Source: Candidatus Villigracilis affinis (GTDB lineage: Bacteria > Chloroflexota > Anaerolineae > Anaerolineales > Villigracilaceae). Taken from it: a stretch of 32,027 bases of DNA. The position numbers were made by a program, and so were the translations under genes. Positions 1 through 7,271 of this stretch are shown here, one piece after another (the first letter of the stretch is position 1; every line of letters starts with the position of its first letter). Below the pieces are notes generated by a model, which ran no database searches, had not been told where the DNA came from, and saw only the letters and a program-made list of their open reading frames with translations. Location of the stretch: positions 1 to 32,027 of the forward strand of contig JADKEA010000016.1 of the NCBI GenBank assembly GCA_016718275.1. Reading direction: 5' to 3'.

Positions 1-125
1 CTGTTTATACAGCGTGCTGTATAAACACCCAAAACGGGTACTTAACCGCTTGCTGTATAACACCCCATTTGGGGTACATAACAGCAATTTCGCTGTATAA
101 TACCTTATAGATTGCATAACAGTAT
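1..125. repeat. Hairpin repeat cluster upstream of intI (possible attI/attC-like sites)
   Basis: Three imperfect palindromes follow one another at 16-49, 52-85 and 92-122. Each begins GCTGTATAA and ends in a near-complement such as TAACAGC, with arms of about 15 bases around an A/T-rich loop. In the middle unit the CCCC/GGGG inner arm and the GCTGT/ACAGC outer arm pair perfectly and are separated by mispaired bases. Bases 2-13 and 16-27 form a perfect 12-base inverted repeat, so the first 13 bases look like the end of an oppositely oriented copy. Bulged hairpins directly upstream of an integron integrase suggest recombination sites or integrase-binding sites. Only the minus-strand GTTAAGT (40-46) fits the classical GTTRRRY core, so the assignment is tentative. 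Confidence 0.5.
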
Positions 126-155
126 TATACAAGCACCAGCAGAAAGGGGCAAGAA

Positions 156-1145
156 ATGCAAACTCCTCAAAAACCAACATCGTCCCCGCAGGGGAAGAAA
201 CTCCTCGACCAATATAAAGAAGCCATCCGCCTCAAACAATACTCTCCGCGTACCGAAAAAACCTACGTCGAATGGATTCGCCAATACATCCTATTTCACA
301 ACAAGCGTCACCCCAAAGAAATGGCAGCCTCTGAAGTCAAACAATTCATCACCCACCTTGTTGTAGACCGCAAAGCCTCCGCCTCCACCCAAAATCAAGT
401 CATCAGCGCCATACTCTTCCTCTACCGCAACGTCCTCCACATCGAACTCGACCAAACCGACCTTGGCTTCATCCGCCCCAAACGAGGCAAACGCGTCCCC
501 ACCGTCCTCTCCAAAAATGAAGCCAAAGCCATCATCCAAAACATGATCCCTCCTTACAAACTCATGGTACAGATCATGTACGGTTCAGGGTTACGTCTTA
601 TGGAATGCCTTCGCCTGCGCATCAAAGATATAGACTTTGAAAACCACCGCATCCTTGTCTACGACGGAAAAGGCGGTGACGACCGCCAAACACCCCTCCC
701 CGATAGCATCATCCCCGCCCTGCGCGAACACCTTGCCAAAACCCGCGCCATACATGAAAAAGACTTGGCACATGGGCGCGGCTCCGTTCATATGCCCTAC
801 GCCCTCGCCAAAAAATTCCCCAACGCCGACAAATCCTGGATATGGCAATACGTATTTCCCGCCACCACCTTCTTCACCGACAAGGAAGACGGAGTCATGC
901 GCCGCCACCACATTCACGAAACCGCATTACAAAGAACCATCAAACAGGCGGCAACCCTTGCAAAGATCGAAAAACGCGTCACCCCTCACACCTTTCGTCA
1001 TAGTTTTGCTACCCATCTACTTCAAGCAGGCTACGACATTCGCACAGTCCAGGAATTATTAGGGCACAAAGACGTAAAAACCACCATGATCTACACCCAT
1101 GTCCTTCAACGCGGAGCCAACGCCGTCAAATCCCCCCTAGACTGA
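156..1145 (+). CDS. intI: Integron integrase IntI (tyrosine recombinase)
   Basis: A 329-residue tyrosine recombinase that should insert and excise gene cassettes by attI x attC recombination. The N-terminal SAM-like core-binding domain is at about 14-100 and the catalytic domain at about 115-325. The catalytic set is complete: R147 (GSGLRLME), K172 (GKGGDD), H278 and R281 (TPHTFRHSFATHLL), H304 (LLGHKD) and nucleophile Y313 (MIYTHVL). What separates it from XerC/XerD is the extra segment at about 205-235 (HMPYALAKKFPNA then WIWQYVFPA), the hallmark insertion of IntI proteins that recognise folded single-stranded attC sites. The C-terminus (GANAVKSPLD) also matches the family. The ATG at 156 has an AAAGGGG site six bases upstream. 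Gene cassettes normally lie on the attI side of intI, here to the left and outside the window. Confidence 0.9.
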   Translation: MQTPQKPTSSPQGKKLLDQYKEAIRLKQYSPRTEKTYVEWIRQYILFHNKRHPKEMAASEVKQFITHLVVDRKASASTQNQVISAILFLYRNVLHIELDQTDLGFIRPKRGKRVPTVLSKNEAKAIIQNMIPPYKLMVQIMYGSGLRLMECLRLRIKDIDFENHRILVYDGKGGDDRQTPLPDSIIPALREHLAKTRAIHEKDLAHGRGSVHMPYALAKKFPNADKSWIWQYVFPATTFFTDKEDGVMRRHHIHETALQRTIKQAATLAKIEKRVTPHTFRHSFATHLLQAGYDIRTVQELLGHKDVKTTMIYTHVLQRGANAVKSPLD

Positions 1146-1159
1146 CCACTTCCCACCAC

Positions 1160-2419
1160 TCACAATTCCCTATTCACCATTCCCTCCCCCGCAAACTGAA
1201 TCCCCAAAAACACCCCCGCCGCCGCCAAATATCCCAGCAAAATAAAACCTGCCCCCACCGCCGAACCCACATAAACCGTGCACGACGCCAGAAAAACAAA
1301 CCCGAAAAACAAAATACGCACCACCGCATGCAGAGTGCCAGACCCCTTCGCCCAATAAAAAACCAGCGGGATGAAGCAAAGCAGATTCGGGATATTGTAT
1401 TCAAACGCCACAGTCGGATAAGTCAGCATCAGGATTCCAGAACCGATCAGGAAAGGGGGAAGCTGCTCAAAGTTTCTGCCGCATTTTCTCAGGGATAGAT
1501 ACCCAACTCCCACCAGCAGGATTGGCAACCCCTTCACCACAGCCGTCGGCAGCAATTGCGCCAGGGCAATCCCCACCGCCTCCACATTCGCCTCCTGCAT
1601 ATAGATCCCCTCGAAGAAATGAATGAATCGGCTCCGAAACGCCAGCGAAAGCGTCAGAAGCACCAGCAAATAGATCAGCGCCGATCGTGTAAACCTCAGC
1701 CTCTCCCTTGCATCTTTCGCGCTCAGCCAATGCACAGCCATCACCACCAGCAGAAAAGGCAGCGAAGTCCACTTCACATAAGCGAACAACGCCGAAATAA
1801 ACACCAGCACAGGCTTATCCTTCATCAAACCCACCATCAGCAAAAGGTACGCCAGCGCCACATACAGCGAAAATTGCCCCCGCTCGAACCACGAAAGCCC
1901 TGCAGGCGTCACGAACAGAAACAGCATCGTCGCAGCCAGCCCCATCCACAGGTCCGATTCGATTTTCAGGATCTTGAAAGTCATCACAAAAAAGAAAAAG
2001 AACAACCCCGTCTGCACCAGCATATGCAGCAAACTTGCCTGCCCGTAATCCAGCTTGCAGAACGAGACCGCGCAAACATAATGGATGAAAGGCGCGTATC
2101 GCGAAGGACGTCCCCACGGGTCGAGATACCCTGTTTCATAATTTTTAGTAAGCGACGAAAACTCCAGCGCAGGGAAATAAACCTGCGCATAATCCGCCGC
2201 CAGTCGGTTCACCGCATTCTGCTCGATCGTATTCGGCCTGTCAGGCACGCGGAAAAACCCATACATCGGCCGCGGAAAGATCCCCTCTGCCGAAAAATCC
2301 CCAAAAAGCATATCCTTGGAAAGCAGAAAAAGATTCACAACAGCAATCGTCCCGCCCGCCACAGACAGGATCACCAGCAAAATGCTCCTAACAGAAAACG
2401 ACCTTCCAACACGCATCAC
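1160..2419 (-). CDS. Polytopic membrane protein, GT87/DUF2029-like
   Basis: A 419-residue very hydrophobic protein with about ten predicted membrane segments, beginning with one at about 12-33. A long first extracytoplasmic loop (about 38-120) contains a DPWGRPSRYAPF stretch before the second helix. Architecture and this loop resemble the DUF2029/GT87 polyprenol-phosphate-dependent mannosyl/glycosyltransferases, which carry an acidic residue and a Pro-rich motif in the first loop. The family call is an inference from general pattern, and the substrate cannot be told. It is last in a minus-strand run after ybaK, separated by about 60 bases of a short direct repeat, and has no clear Shine-Dalgarno sequence. 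It converges on intI with only 14 bases between the two genes. Confidence 0.6.
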   Translation of the reverse strand: MMRVGRSFSVRSILLVILSVAGGTIAVVNLFLLSKDMLFGDFSAEGIFPRPMYGFFRVPDRPNTIEQNAVNRLAADYAQVYFPALEFSSLTKNYETGYLDPWGRPSRYAPFIHYVCAVSFCKLDYGQASLLHMLVQTGLFFFFFVMTFKILKIESDLWMGLAATMLFLFVTPAGLSWFERGQFSLYVALAYLLLMVGLMKDKPVLVFISALFAYVKWTSLPFLLVVMAVHWLSAKDARERLRFTRSALIYLLVLLTLSLAFRSRFIHFFEGIYMQEANVEAVGIALAQLLPTAVVKGLPILLVGVGYLSLRKCGRNFEQLPPFLIGSGILMLTYPTVAFEYNIPNLLCFIPLVFYWAKGSGTLHAVVRILFFGFVFLASCTVYVGSAVGAGFILLGYLAAAGVFLGIQFAGEGMVNREL

Positions 2420-2427
2420 AAATCACC

Positions 2428-2480
2428 TAAACCTTCAAACCTGAAACCTGCGACCTTCAAACCTTCAAACCTGCCACCCT
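2428..2480. repeat. Short direct repeats between ybaK and the membrane protein gene
   Basis: The spacer is built from the units ACCTTCAAACCT and AACCTGAAACCTGCGACC, giving an imperfect tandem array. It replaces a normal ribosome-binding region for the downstream minus-strand gene. No hairpin is evident. Confidence 0.5.
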
Positions 2481-2980
2481 CAACCCTCACTATTCAAAAA
2501 CACCGCCCTCTCCCGATCCGTCAAATTCACCACGATCGCACGGCTCGCCTTCACCAAATTCTCAGGCGTGATCATGATCTCCTCGCCCCACTGTCCGCCG
2601 CCCGTGCCGAGGATCGGTTCATTAAGTAGACTCGCCTCAAGGAAAGACCTGAAATTTTCTGGCTGCCAGTGAAAGGCGGGGATCGAACCGATGATATATC
2701 CAGTCGTCTCCTTCACCACATCAGGCGCCGCCATTTGAATATTCCGCGAACCGATTGCCTTCTTCAAATTCCCAGAGACCGCATTCTGGTCGCCGCCCAG
2801 CATCACCAGCACACGCTCGCCCGTATCCACCTGAAAGATAAGCGTCTTCACCGCCTGTCGTTCCGAAAAGCCCAGCGCATGCGCCACGTTCGCCGCGCCC
2901 TTTTCGGTTTCGGGCGAAAAACTCAGCGCTTCATAGGGAATGTTTTTTTCATCGAGATAAAGATGAGAGGGAAGTTTCAT
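2480..2980 (-). CDS. ybaK: YbaK/ProX-type aminoacyl-tRNA deacylase
   Basis: A 166-residue single-domain protein of the YbaK/EbsC family, which hydrolyses mischarged tRNAs (typically Cys-tRNA(Pro)) in trans in the cytoplasm. Supporting motifs are KTLIFQVDTGERVLVMLGGDQNA in the central sheet (about residues 45-67), with the conserved Lys at its start, then TTGYIIGSIPAFHW (about 92-105) with the family's G-x-(I/V)-x-P-(F/I) turn, and a C-terminal ITPENLVKAS segment. Length is typical. Its ATG overlaps the stop of gntK as ATGA, so translation is probably coupled. The exact amino-acid specificity is not readable from the sequence. Confidence 0.85.
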   Translation of the reverse strand: MKLPSHLYLDEKNIPYEALSFSPETEKGAANVAHALGFSERQAVKTLIFQVDTGERVLVMLGGDQNAVSGNLKKAIGSRNIQMAAPDVVKETTGYIIGSIPAFHWQPENFRSFLEASLLNEPILGTGGGQWGEEIMITPENLVKASRAIVVNLTDRERAVFLNSEG

Positions 2981-3459
2981 AAATTGAATCCTTTGCGAAT
3001 GATCGCCACGATCTCCTGTGGCGTATTTGAAATATCGATGCCCAGCGCATCGGGTGCTTCTTCAAGGATCTCGAACTGACTCGCAAGCATCTCCGCCGAC
3101 ATAAAATGTCCCGTACGCTCGCGCAGCCGCGCCTCGATCTGCTCATAGCTTCCCTGCAAATGCACGAAGCGAACTTCTTCATTGAAATTGAGTACATCCC
3201 GATACGACTTCTTCAACGCCGAGCACGCCAGCACGATGGAACGATTCTCTCTTAAGTTTTGGCTGATCAAGTCTCGAAGAGAAGCCAGCCACGTGGAGCG
3301 GTCTTCATCCGTCAGCGGAATTCGCTCCGCCATCTTCGCGCGATTCGATGCAGAGTGAAAATCGTCTCCGTCGTAAAAATCCCAGCCGAGTTCCAGCGCA
3401 AGCAGCGACCCGATCGTCGTCTTGCCCGAACCCGCCACGCCCATCACAAGGATCACCAT
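2977..3459 (-). CDS. gntK: Gluconokinase (GntK, thermoresistant type)
   Basis: A 160-residue P-loop kinase that phosphorylates D-gluconate with ATP to 6-phosphogluconate, feeding the pentose phosphate or Entner-Doudoroff route. The Walker A motif GVAGSGKTT is at residues 7-15. The family signatures FYDGDDFHSASNRAKM and the IPLTDEDRSTWL substrate-binding stretch follow, then VLACSALKKSYRDVL and the lid FVHLQGSYEQIEARLRERTGHFM. The start at 3459 is chosen because it places the P-loop at the usual distance from the N-terminus and leaves only an 8-base gap to the upstream gene. The frame stays open further upstream, up to 3495. No strong Shine-Dalgarno is seen, so it may rely on coupling with the preceding small gene. 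Confidence 0.9.
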   Translation of the reverse strand: MVILVMGVAGSGKTTIGSLLALELGWDFYDGDDFHSASNRAKMAERIPLTDEDRSTWLASLRDLISQNLRENRSIVLACSALKKSYRDVLNFNEEVRFVHLQGSYEQIEARLRERTGHFMSAEMLASQFEILEEAPDALGIDISNTPQEIVAIIRKGFNL

Positions 3460-3466
3460 CGCGATA

Positions 3467-3787
3467 TCAAAGCGCCCTGATCGCCATGAAAGCAACGATG
3501 CCCAGGATCATCAAAACGATCACCCCCGCATTAACACCCGCCGCATGCCAAAACCCGATTCCCGATGCGGCACTGCGCGGTTTCACATACATCCACGTCG
3601 CGCCCGTGGAGATTCCCCAGCTAATGGCCAGCACCAGCAATCCATATCCCGCTAAAAACGGGGTCGCCGCCGATTCAGAAAAACCGTTGAGCGCAACCAG
3701 CAGCATCAACCCGCCGCCCGCACCGCAGGTGGCAAGGATAATAATATTGGCGAAAATGGCGATCAAAATGACAATAACCCAACTCAT
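3467..3787 (-). CDS. Small membrane protein of unknown function
   Basis: A 106-residue protein with three likely membrane helices at about 2-24, 42-64 and 82-104, and a Gly-rich turn CGAGGG at about 21-26. It starts at ATG 3787 with AGGAGA six bases upstream and is first in a compact minus-strand run with gntK and ybaK. I do not recognise the family. The first helix (VIVILIAIFANIIILA) could double as a signal anchor. Position before gntK gives a weak hint of a link to sugar acid uptake, but a three-helix protein is too small to be a classical gluconate permease. Confidence 0.65.
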   Translation of the reverse strand: MSWVIVILIAIFANIIILATCGAGGGLMLLVALNGFSESAATPFLAGYGLLVLAISWGISTGATWMYVKPRSAASGIGFWHAAGVNAGVIVLMILGIVAFMAIRAL

Positions 3788-3831
3788 CAGTGTCTCCTAT
3801 TCATGTGAAGTTGTAAAACGCCAGGATTTTT

Positions 3832-3860
3832 TCTTTGCGACTTCGCGTCTTTGCGTTAAA
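3832..3860. repeat. Dispersed repeat of the TTTGCG-CTT-GCG-TTTGCGTTAAA type
   Basis: The non-coding gap between the acnX small-subunit stop and the small membrane protein gene contains tctttgcgacttcgcgtc followed by tttgcgttaaa. This motif has internal repeats of TTTGCG/CTTCGCG and occurs in intergenic regions of many environmental genomes, as far as I recall. Function unknown. Confidence 0.45.
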
Positions 3861-3868
3861 TGGTTTTG

Positions 3869-4288
3869 CTAATTAACGATCAACTTCCCATCTTCCATCA
3901 CTTCAACCTGATCTCCAGTTTTTATCATACCGAAATCCGACTCAGACAAAGCGATCAGCGGAAAGGATTTCTCGTACAACTCACCCGCCACCACCGAAGC
4001 CAATGCAAAGAAAAAATCCGTCGCCGTCGTGACGATCGCCGCAGGCGCAGTCCCTTCACGGATCGCTTCCAGCAAAACCGCGGTTGTCGTCGAAGAGCCG
4101 CGCGTGAACGGCACGACCAGCACCTTGCCCTTGGCATTCTCACCCGAAAGCGGATGCCTGCGGTCGGTGATCTCTCCGCTCTTCCAATCGTATCCGCCCC
4201 AAAACGAAAGCGGCTCACGGCTGACCAATGCAATTCCACTGGCCTTGCCTGATATCACAGGCTTCCCGATCAATATTAACCCTTCCAT
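3869..4288 (-). CDS. Aconitase X small (swivel) subunit, DUF126
   Basis: A 139-residue swivelling-domain subunit of the aconitase-X family. Recognisable features are GKPVISGKASGIALVSREPLSFWGG (residues about 8-32), the HPLSGENAKGKVLVVPFTRGSSTTTAVLLEAI stretch (about 45-76) with the G-(R)-G-S-S substrate-binding loop, and AAIVTTATDFFFALASVVAGELY. It overlaps the large-subunit gene by 13 bases, so the two products are made together. The family includes mevalonate-5-phosphate dehydratase of archaea and cis-3-hydroxy-L-proline dehydratase of bacteria; neither substrate is supported by neighbouring genes here. Confidence 0.85.
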   Translation of the reverse strand: MEGLILIGKPVISGKASGIALVSREPLSFWGGYDWKSGEITDRRHPLSGENAKGKVLVVPFTRGSSTTTAVLLEAIREGTAPAAIVTTATDFFFALASVVAGELYEKSFPLIALSESDFGMIKTGDQVEVMEDGKLIVN

Positions 4289-5541
4289 AAAGTCTCATCC
4301 CGAACGATCTCGCCTTTCACAGCGGAGGTAACACAATCAGCCAGACTGCTGAACGCGATTCTTTTATCCAGCAAGCCTGGCGCATAGTACGCAAATTTCG
4401 CCGAGTTCGTCATCAAAAAGCGGATCTCCTTTGGCAGCATTGGTGTGGTCAAAATGCAGGTATCCACAGTGATCTGCGCGCCGAAAGCCTGAACGGCTTC
4501 AAGAAAACCCGCCTGTTGCGCAAGCTGGGTCATCGCCCTGCTGGAGGTCACCAGGAATTTAACATCCTTATGCTTCTTCTTCCCTTCGACAAGTTTCGCC
4601 AGGGTCTTGTATTCCGCCAGCGAAAAATGCGGGCTTCCCAGCACGACCATATCAAGGCGGGCATCATCAGCGTGTGTTAATTCCCTGCGCGCCTGCCGCA
4701 AAATTTCCATATCGACGATGATGGTTTCTTCGGGGCTGTTTCCCTGAAAGGCCGCTTCAACTGTCGGTGCTTCGGGGGTCACGCCCACCATGTGAAAGAG
4801 CGCCACTGCGCCAGAAGAAGCCGCCGCCGCACCAAGTGCCTTGAGTTGATCGTCATCGGGGACAATGCTCATTCCTTCAATGACTGGGATTCTGTCCAAT
4901 GAGATTTTTCCCAAATAATGACCGAGCACGGGGTAGAAGTCATCGCTCGCCTGTAATTCAGCCGAGACCCCTTCGAGTTTGAGCAGGATTTTCCCCGCGC
5001 GGTTTTCCGTCAGATGCAGCCCGATGGCGGGGGCGCGGCCTGTGATGGCACAGCACACATCGAACATGTCGGGGTATCGCTCCGTGCGCGCGCCGATCAC
5101 CGAGTTGGCAAACACGATCGCATTGGATTCTCCCCACGCAATTTGCTGACCGAAGCTCGGCCTCATTTCGGTTTGATAGGGGGCGCATGTCCAGGTTGGA
5201 ATGGTCCCCATGCTTTGATAAGCGACCATCTGCCGATGTGCCTGTTTTGCCCACAGTGGCGGCACCGCCCATTCCTTCCAATGATGCTCGTCCACACCAC
5301 TGACGTTAAGCGTGGTGGGCACGGCCACTTTCGCGCCGAGGCTGGCGAGTCGTTCGGCGTATTCCAGCCCCGCATCGCCGATGTACACCGTACTGTCAAT
5401 GTGTGCGCCGCTGATATCGAGCAATTCCTTTGCACCCGATACTTCTGCCATGCGCACCAAAATAGACATCGCCATCTTGGTCGCTGGCCCATGTGCGCCT
5501 TTCAGCATTTCTTGATCTTTGACTGATAAATTGAGGGTCAT
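4276..5541 (-). CDS. Aconitase X catalytic large subunit (DUF521)
   Basis: A 421-residue catalytic subunit of aconitase X. Signatures are SGAHIDSTVYIGDAGLEYAERLA (44-66), TTLNVSGVD (76-84), TWTCAPYQ with C119, the hallmark WGESNAIVFANSVIGARTERY (136-156), and near the end DTCILTTPML with C362 and TNSAKFAYYAPG (378-389). C119 and C362 fit iron-sulfur or iron ligands. The third position, where many relatives have GCPH as I recall, reads LGSPH here with Ser303. The start at 5541 is chosen for its AAAGGA site and because the 42 residues upstream do not resemble the family and derive from a repeat-containing leader. The substrate is uncertain: a phosphomevalonate or hydroxyproline dehydratase role is possible. 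Confidence 0.85.
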   Translation of the reverse strand: MTLNLSVKDQEMLKGAHGPATKMAMSILVRMAEVSGAKELLDISGAHIDSTVYIGDAGLEYAERLASLGAKVAVPTTLNVSGVDEHHWKEWAVPPLWAKQAHRQMVAYQSMGTIPTWTCAPYQTEMRPSFGQQIAWGESNAIVFANSVIGARTERYPDMFDVCCAITGRAPAIGLHLTENRAGKILLKLEGVSAELQASDDFYPVLGHYLGKISLDRIPVIEGMSIVPDDDQLKALGAAAASSGAVALFHMVGVTPEAPTVEAAFQGNSPEETIIVDMEILRQARRELTHADDARLDMVVLGSPHFSLAEYKTLAKLVEGKKKHKDVKFLVTSSRAMTQLAQQAGFLEAVQAFGAQITVDTCILTTPMLPKEIRFLMTNSAKFAYYAPGLLDKRIAFSSLADCVTSAVKGEIVRDETLWKG

Positions 5542-5837
5542 TTTGATTCCTTTAGCTCGGGACTCTCTTCCCCAGCAGGGGAAGGGTTGGGGATGAGGAC
5601 GTATGCTGGCGTGCGTTAAATTTCGTGAAGATTGCAGAGTGGCAATGTGGATTAATAAAAACAGCAACAGTCGCGCACGGGAATCCTGTATTGACTCTCT
5701 GGAAGCGATTTATATGATATTTGTATAAAAATTGTCTAATTTCTTGCGAGTATCGTTATAAGGGGGTAAAATCGAATTATACATTCAAAGAATGCTGTTT
5801 CATATAATACTGATTATCAACTCAAAGGAGAATCCTC
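5542..5837. other. Divergent intergenic region between acnX and sodA
   Basis: About 296 bases with no convincing gene. It holds a perfect hairpin at 5567-5584 (CTTCCCC, loop AGCA, GGGGAAG) followed by GGTTGGGGATGAGG, a composition typical of a dispersed palindromic repeat. Toward the right it becomes A/T-rich and carries the sodA promoter. Confidence 0.5.
5803..5808 (+). promoter_or_regulatory. -10 element of sodA
   Basis: A perfect TATAAT lies 30 bases before the sodA start. The -35 region is weak: no good TTGACA match lies at 16-18 bases. The leader then contains an AAAGGAG ribosome-binding site at 5823-5829. Confidence 0.55.
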
Positions 5838-6443
5838 ATGGCATTTGAACTTCCCAAACTCGCTTACGCGTACGATGCGCTTGAACCCCACATTGATGCG
5901 CGCACGATGGAAATCCATCACACCAAGCACCACCAGACCTACATCACCAACCTGAACGGCGCAGTGGAAAAGACCCCCGAATTGGCTGGCAAATCATTGG
6001 AAGCCCTGCTCGGCGATCTGAATGCAGTTCCTGAAGGCGTCCGCATGGTTGTCCGCAATCATGGCGGCGGCACCTACAATCACAACCTGTTCTGGGAAGT
6101 GATGGGACCCAATGCCGGCGGCGCTCCGAAAGGGGATCTCGCCAAAGCGATCGATGCTTCCTTCAATTCATTCGACGCTTTCAAGGATGAATTCACCAAA
6201 GCTGCCACAACCCGCTTCGGCTCCGGCTGGGCTTGGCTCGTCAAAAAGGGCAGTGGCCTCGCTGTTGTATCCACCGCCAATCAAGACAGTCCGCTCTCCG
6301 ATGGCCTGACCCCGATCATGGGCATTGACGTGTGGGAGCATGCCTACTACCTCAATTACCAGAACCGCCGCCCCGATTACATCACCGCCTGGTGGAACGT
6401 GGTCAATTGGGATGCCGTCGCTTCCAAGTACGCCGCAAAATAA
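5838..6443 (+). CDS. sodA: Superoxide dismutase, Mn-type of the Fe/Mn family
   Basis: A 201-residue cytoplasmic superoxide dismutase converting superoxide to oxygen and hydrogen peroxide. All four metal ligands are present: H27 (EIHHTKHHQTY), H82 (TYNHNLFW), D164 and H168 (GIDVWEHAYYL). The gating Tyr35 is present. The outer-sphere Gln is in ANQDSPL (about Q149), while the N-terminal position carries Gly (GGGTYNH), the arrangement of Mn-using or cambialistic enzymes. There is no signal peptide. A strong AAAGGAG site precedes the ATG and a perfect hairpin terminator follows, so this is a monocistronic unit. It suggests a lineage that meets oxygen at least transiently. Confidence 0.96.
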   Translation: MAFELPKLAYAYDALEPHIDARTMEIHHTKHHQTYITNLNGAVEKTPELAGKSLEALLGDLNAVPEGVRMVVRNHGGGTYNHNLFWEVMGPNAGGAPKGDLAKAIDASFNSFDAFKDEFTKAATTRFGSGWAWLVKKGSGLAVVSTANQDSPLSDGLTPIMGIDVWEHAYYLNYQNRRPDYITAWWNVVNWDAVASKYAAK

Positions 6444-6463
6444 TATTTTTCACTTCATCTATT

Positions 6464-6489
6464 ATCCCGCAGAATTTTCTCTGCGGGAT
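6464..6489 (+). terminator. Rho-independent terminator after sodA
   Basis: A perfect 10-base stem ATCCCGCAGA / TCTGCGGGAT with a six-base loop, 20 bases after the sodA stop, followed by a T-rich stretch (GCTTTGTTT). Confidence 0.8.
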
Positions 6490-6613
6490 GCTTTGTTTAA
6501 ATTCCCCATCATGTTGAGCAGAGCAAAACGCAGTCGAAGGATTGCATTGCGTGACTCTCTCTCGAAGAAAGATCTCTTAAAACGAGATGCCATTTTTTAG
6601 AAAAGCCTGCTTC

Positions 6614-6754
6614 TATGGCTGTTGCAAAGTCGCTTGACTTTTTTTGAAAAGCCCTTTTAACATGATTCCCTGAGCGATAGCGAAGGGTCTCTACGGCGGC
6701 TAAGAGGCTCTTCGCTTCGCTCAGAGCGACATTAATCGGACTTTGCAAGCCATA
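6614..6754. repeat. Non-coding element bounded by inverted repeats
   Basis: The 400-base gap between sodA and the ferredoxin gene has no convincing gene. Within it, TATGGCTGTTGCAAAGTC (6614-6631) is matched by the complement of GACTTTGCAAGCCATA (6739-6754) with one small indel. Inside lies a second inverted pair, CTGAGCGATAGCGAAG (6670-6685) against CTTCGCTTCGCTCAG (6710-6724), and a small AAAGTC/GACTTT hairpin followed by T residues at 6626-6645. Upstream, 6515-6540 carries a related AGCAGAGC...CAGTCGAAGG segment. The layout resembles a miniature mobile or REP-type dispersed element. Confidence 0.5.
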
Positions 6755-6771
6755 TCTGCTTCAAGTTTCCC

Positions 6772-6799
6772 TTGCCACAAAGTTAAACGAAGTTATAAT
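6772..6799 (+). promoter_or_regulatory. Promoter of the ferredoxin gene
   Basis: TTGCCA (6772-6777) and TATAAT (6794-6799) are separated by 16 bases, close to the sigma-70 type consensus, 45 bases before the ferredoxin ATG. Confidence 0.65.
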
Positions 6800-6843
6800 A
6801 GATATGTTCGGTTTAATTACAATCCTACAAGGAGTAAATTACC

Positions 6844-7257
6844 ATGACACATATTATTACCAGCCTGTGCATTCGTGACCGCGGTTGCATCGAAGTATGC
6901 CCCGTGGAATGTATCGTTCCTGGCCAGCCTGTAGCCGAGTGGCCGTGGATGTATATTGACCCCGATACCTGTATCGACTGCGGCGCCTGCGTGCCCGAGT
7001 GCCCGTACGCCGCCATCTTCCCCGAAGATGAAGTGCCTGCTGCTTACACCGCCAAGGGTGGTGAATTCATCAGCAAAGTCGGTCTTACTGGTCACTACGA
7101 AGGCACCAATCACCATGGCAAGGCAGTTGTCCTTGAGACAACCAAGCAGCTCGCCGCCGGTGAAACCGTTGACCTCACCGCAGACATCCAGCCGAATTAC
7201 GAGTTCTTCAAGAGCGGCCCAGGTTACGCCGCCAAAGACAGCGACCAGGGTTCATAA
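6844..7257 (+). CDS. 7Fe/8Fe ferredoxin with C-terminal extension
   Basis: A 137-residue soluble electron carrier. The first half is a two-cluster ferredoxin: C9, C15, C19 (followed by Pro) and C23, then the complete second motif C43-x2-C46-x2-C49-x3-C53-P. The irregular first motif (C-x5-C-x3-CP) resembles ferredoxins with a [3Fe-4S] plus [4Fe-4S] pair rather than two regular [4Fe-4S] clusters. Residues 60-137 form a Cys-free extension whose end (PNYEFFKSGPGYAAKD) is polar. A strong promoter, AAGGAG site and terminator make it a single-gene unit. Redox partner unknown; it could serve anaerobic oxidoreductases. Confidence 0.88.
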   Translation: MTHIITSLCIRDRGCIEVCPVECIVPGQPVAEWPWMYIDPDTCIDCGACVPECPYAAIFPEDEVPAAYTAKGGEFISKVGLTGHYEGTNHHGKAVVLETTKQLAAGETVDLTADIQPNYEFFKSGPGYAAKDSDQGS

Positions 7258-7271
7258 TAACAATTGAAATG

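Noticed and set aside
1..125. CRISPR array
   Set aside because: The repeats are palindromes with 2-6 base spacing, not regularly spaced repeats with unique spacers, and no cas gene is near.
637..1062. 141-codon frame within intI in another frame
   Set aside because: Pro/Thr/Ser-rich shadow of the integrase gene, whose catalytic motifs are all in the longer frame.
1556..2629. A 357-codon plus-strand open frame
   Set aside because: It is antisense to the membrane protein and ybaK genes, is extremely rich in Arg, His and Gln as expected of a shadow of hydrophobic codons, and has no family features.
2665..2700. tRNA T-arm-like string GGTTCGATCCCC on the minus strand
   Set aside because: It lies inside ybaK, encoding GSIPAF in frame, and there is no acceptor stem or anticodon arm around it.
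5542..5667. 42-codon extension of the aconitase X large subunit
   Set aside because: It crosses a palindromic repeat and has no family similarity; the ATG at 5541 has AAAGGA upstream.
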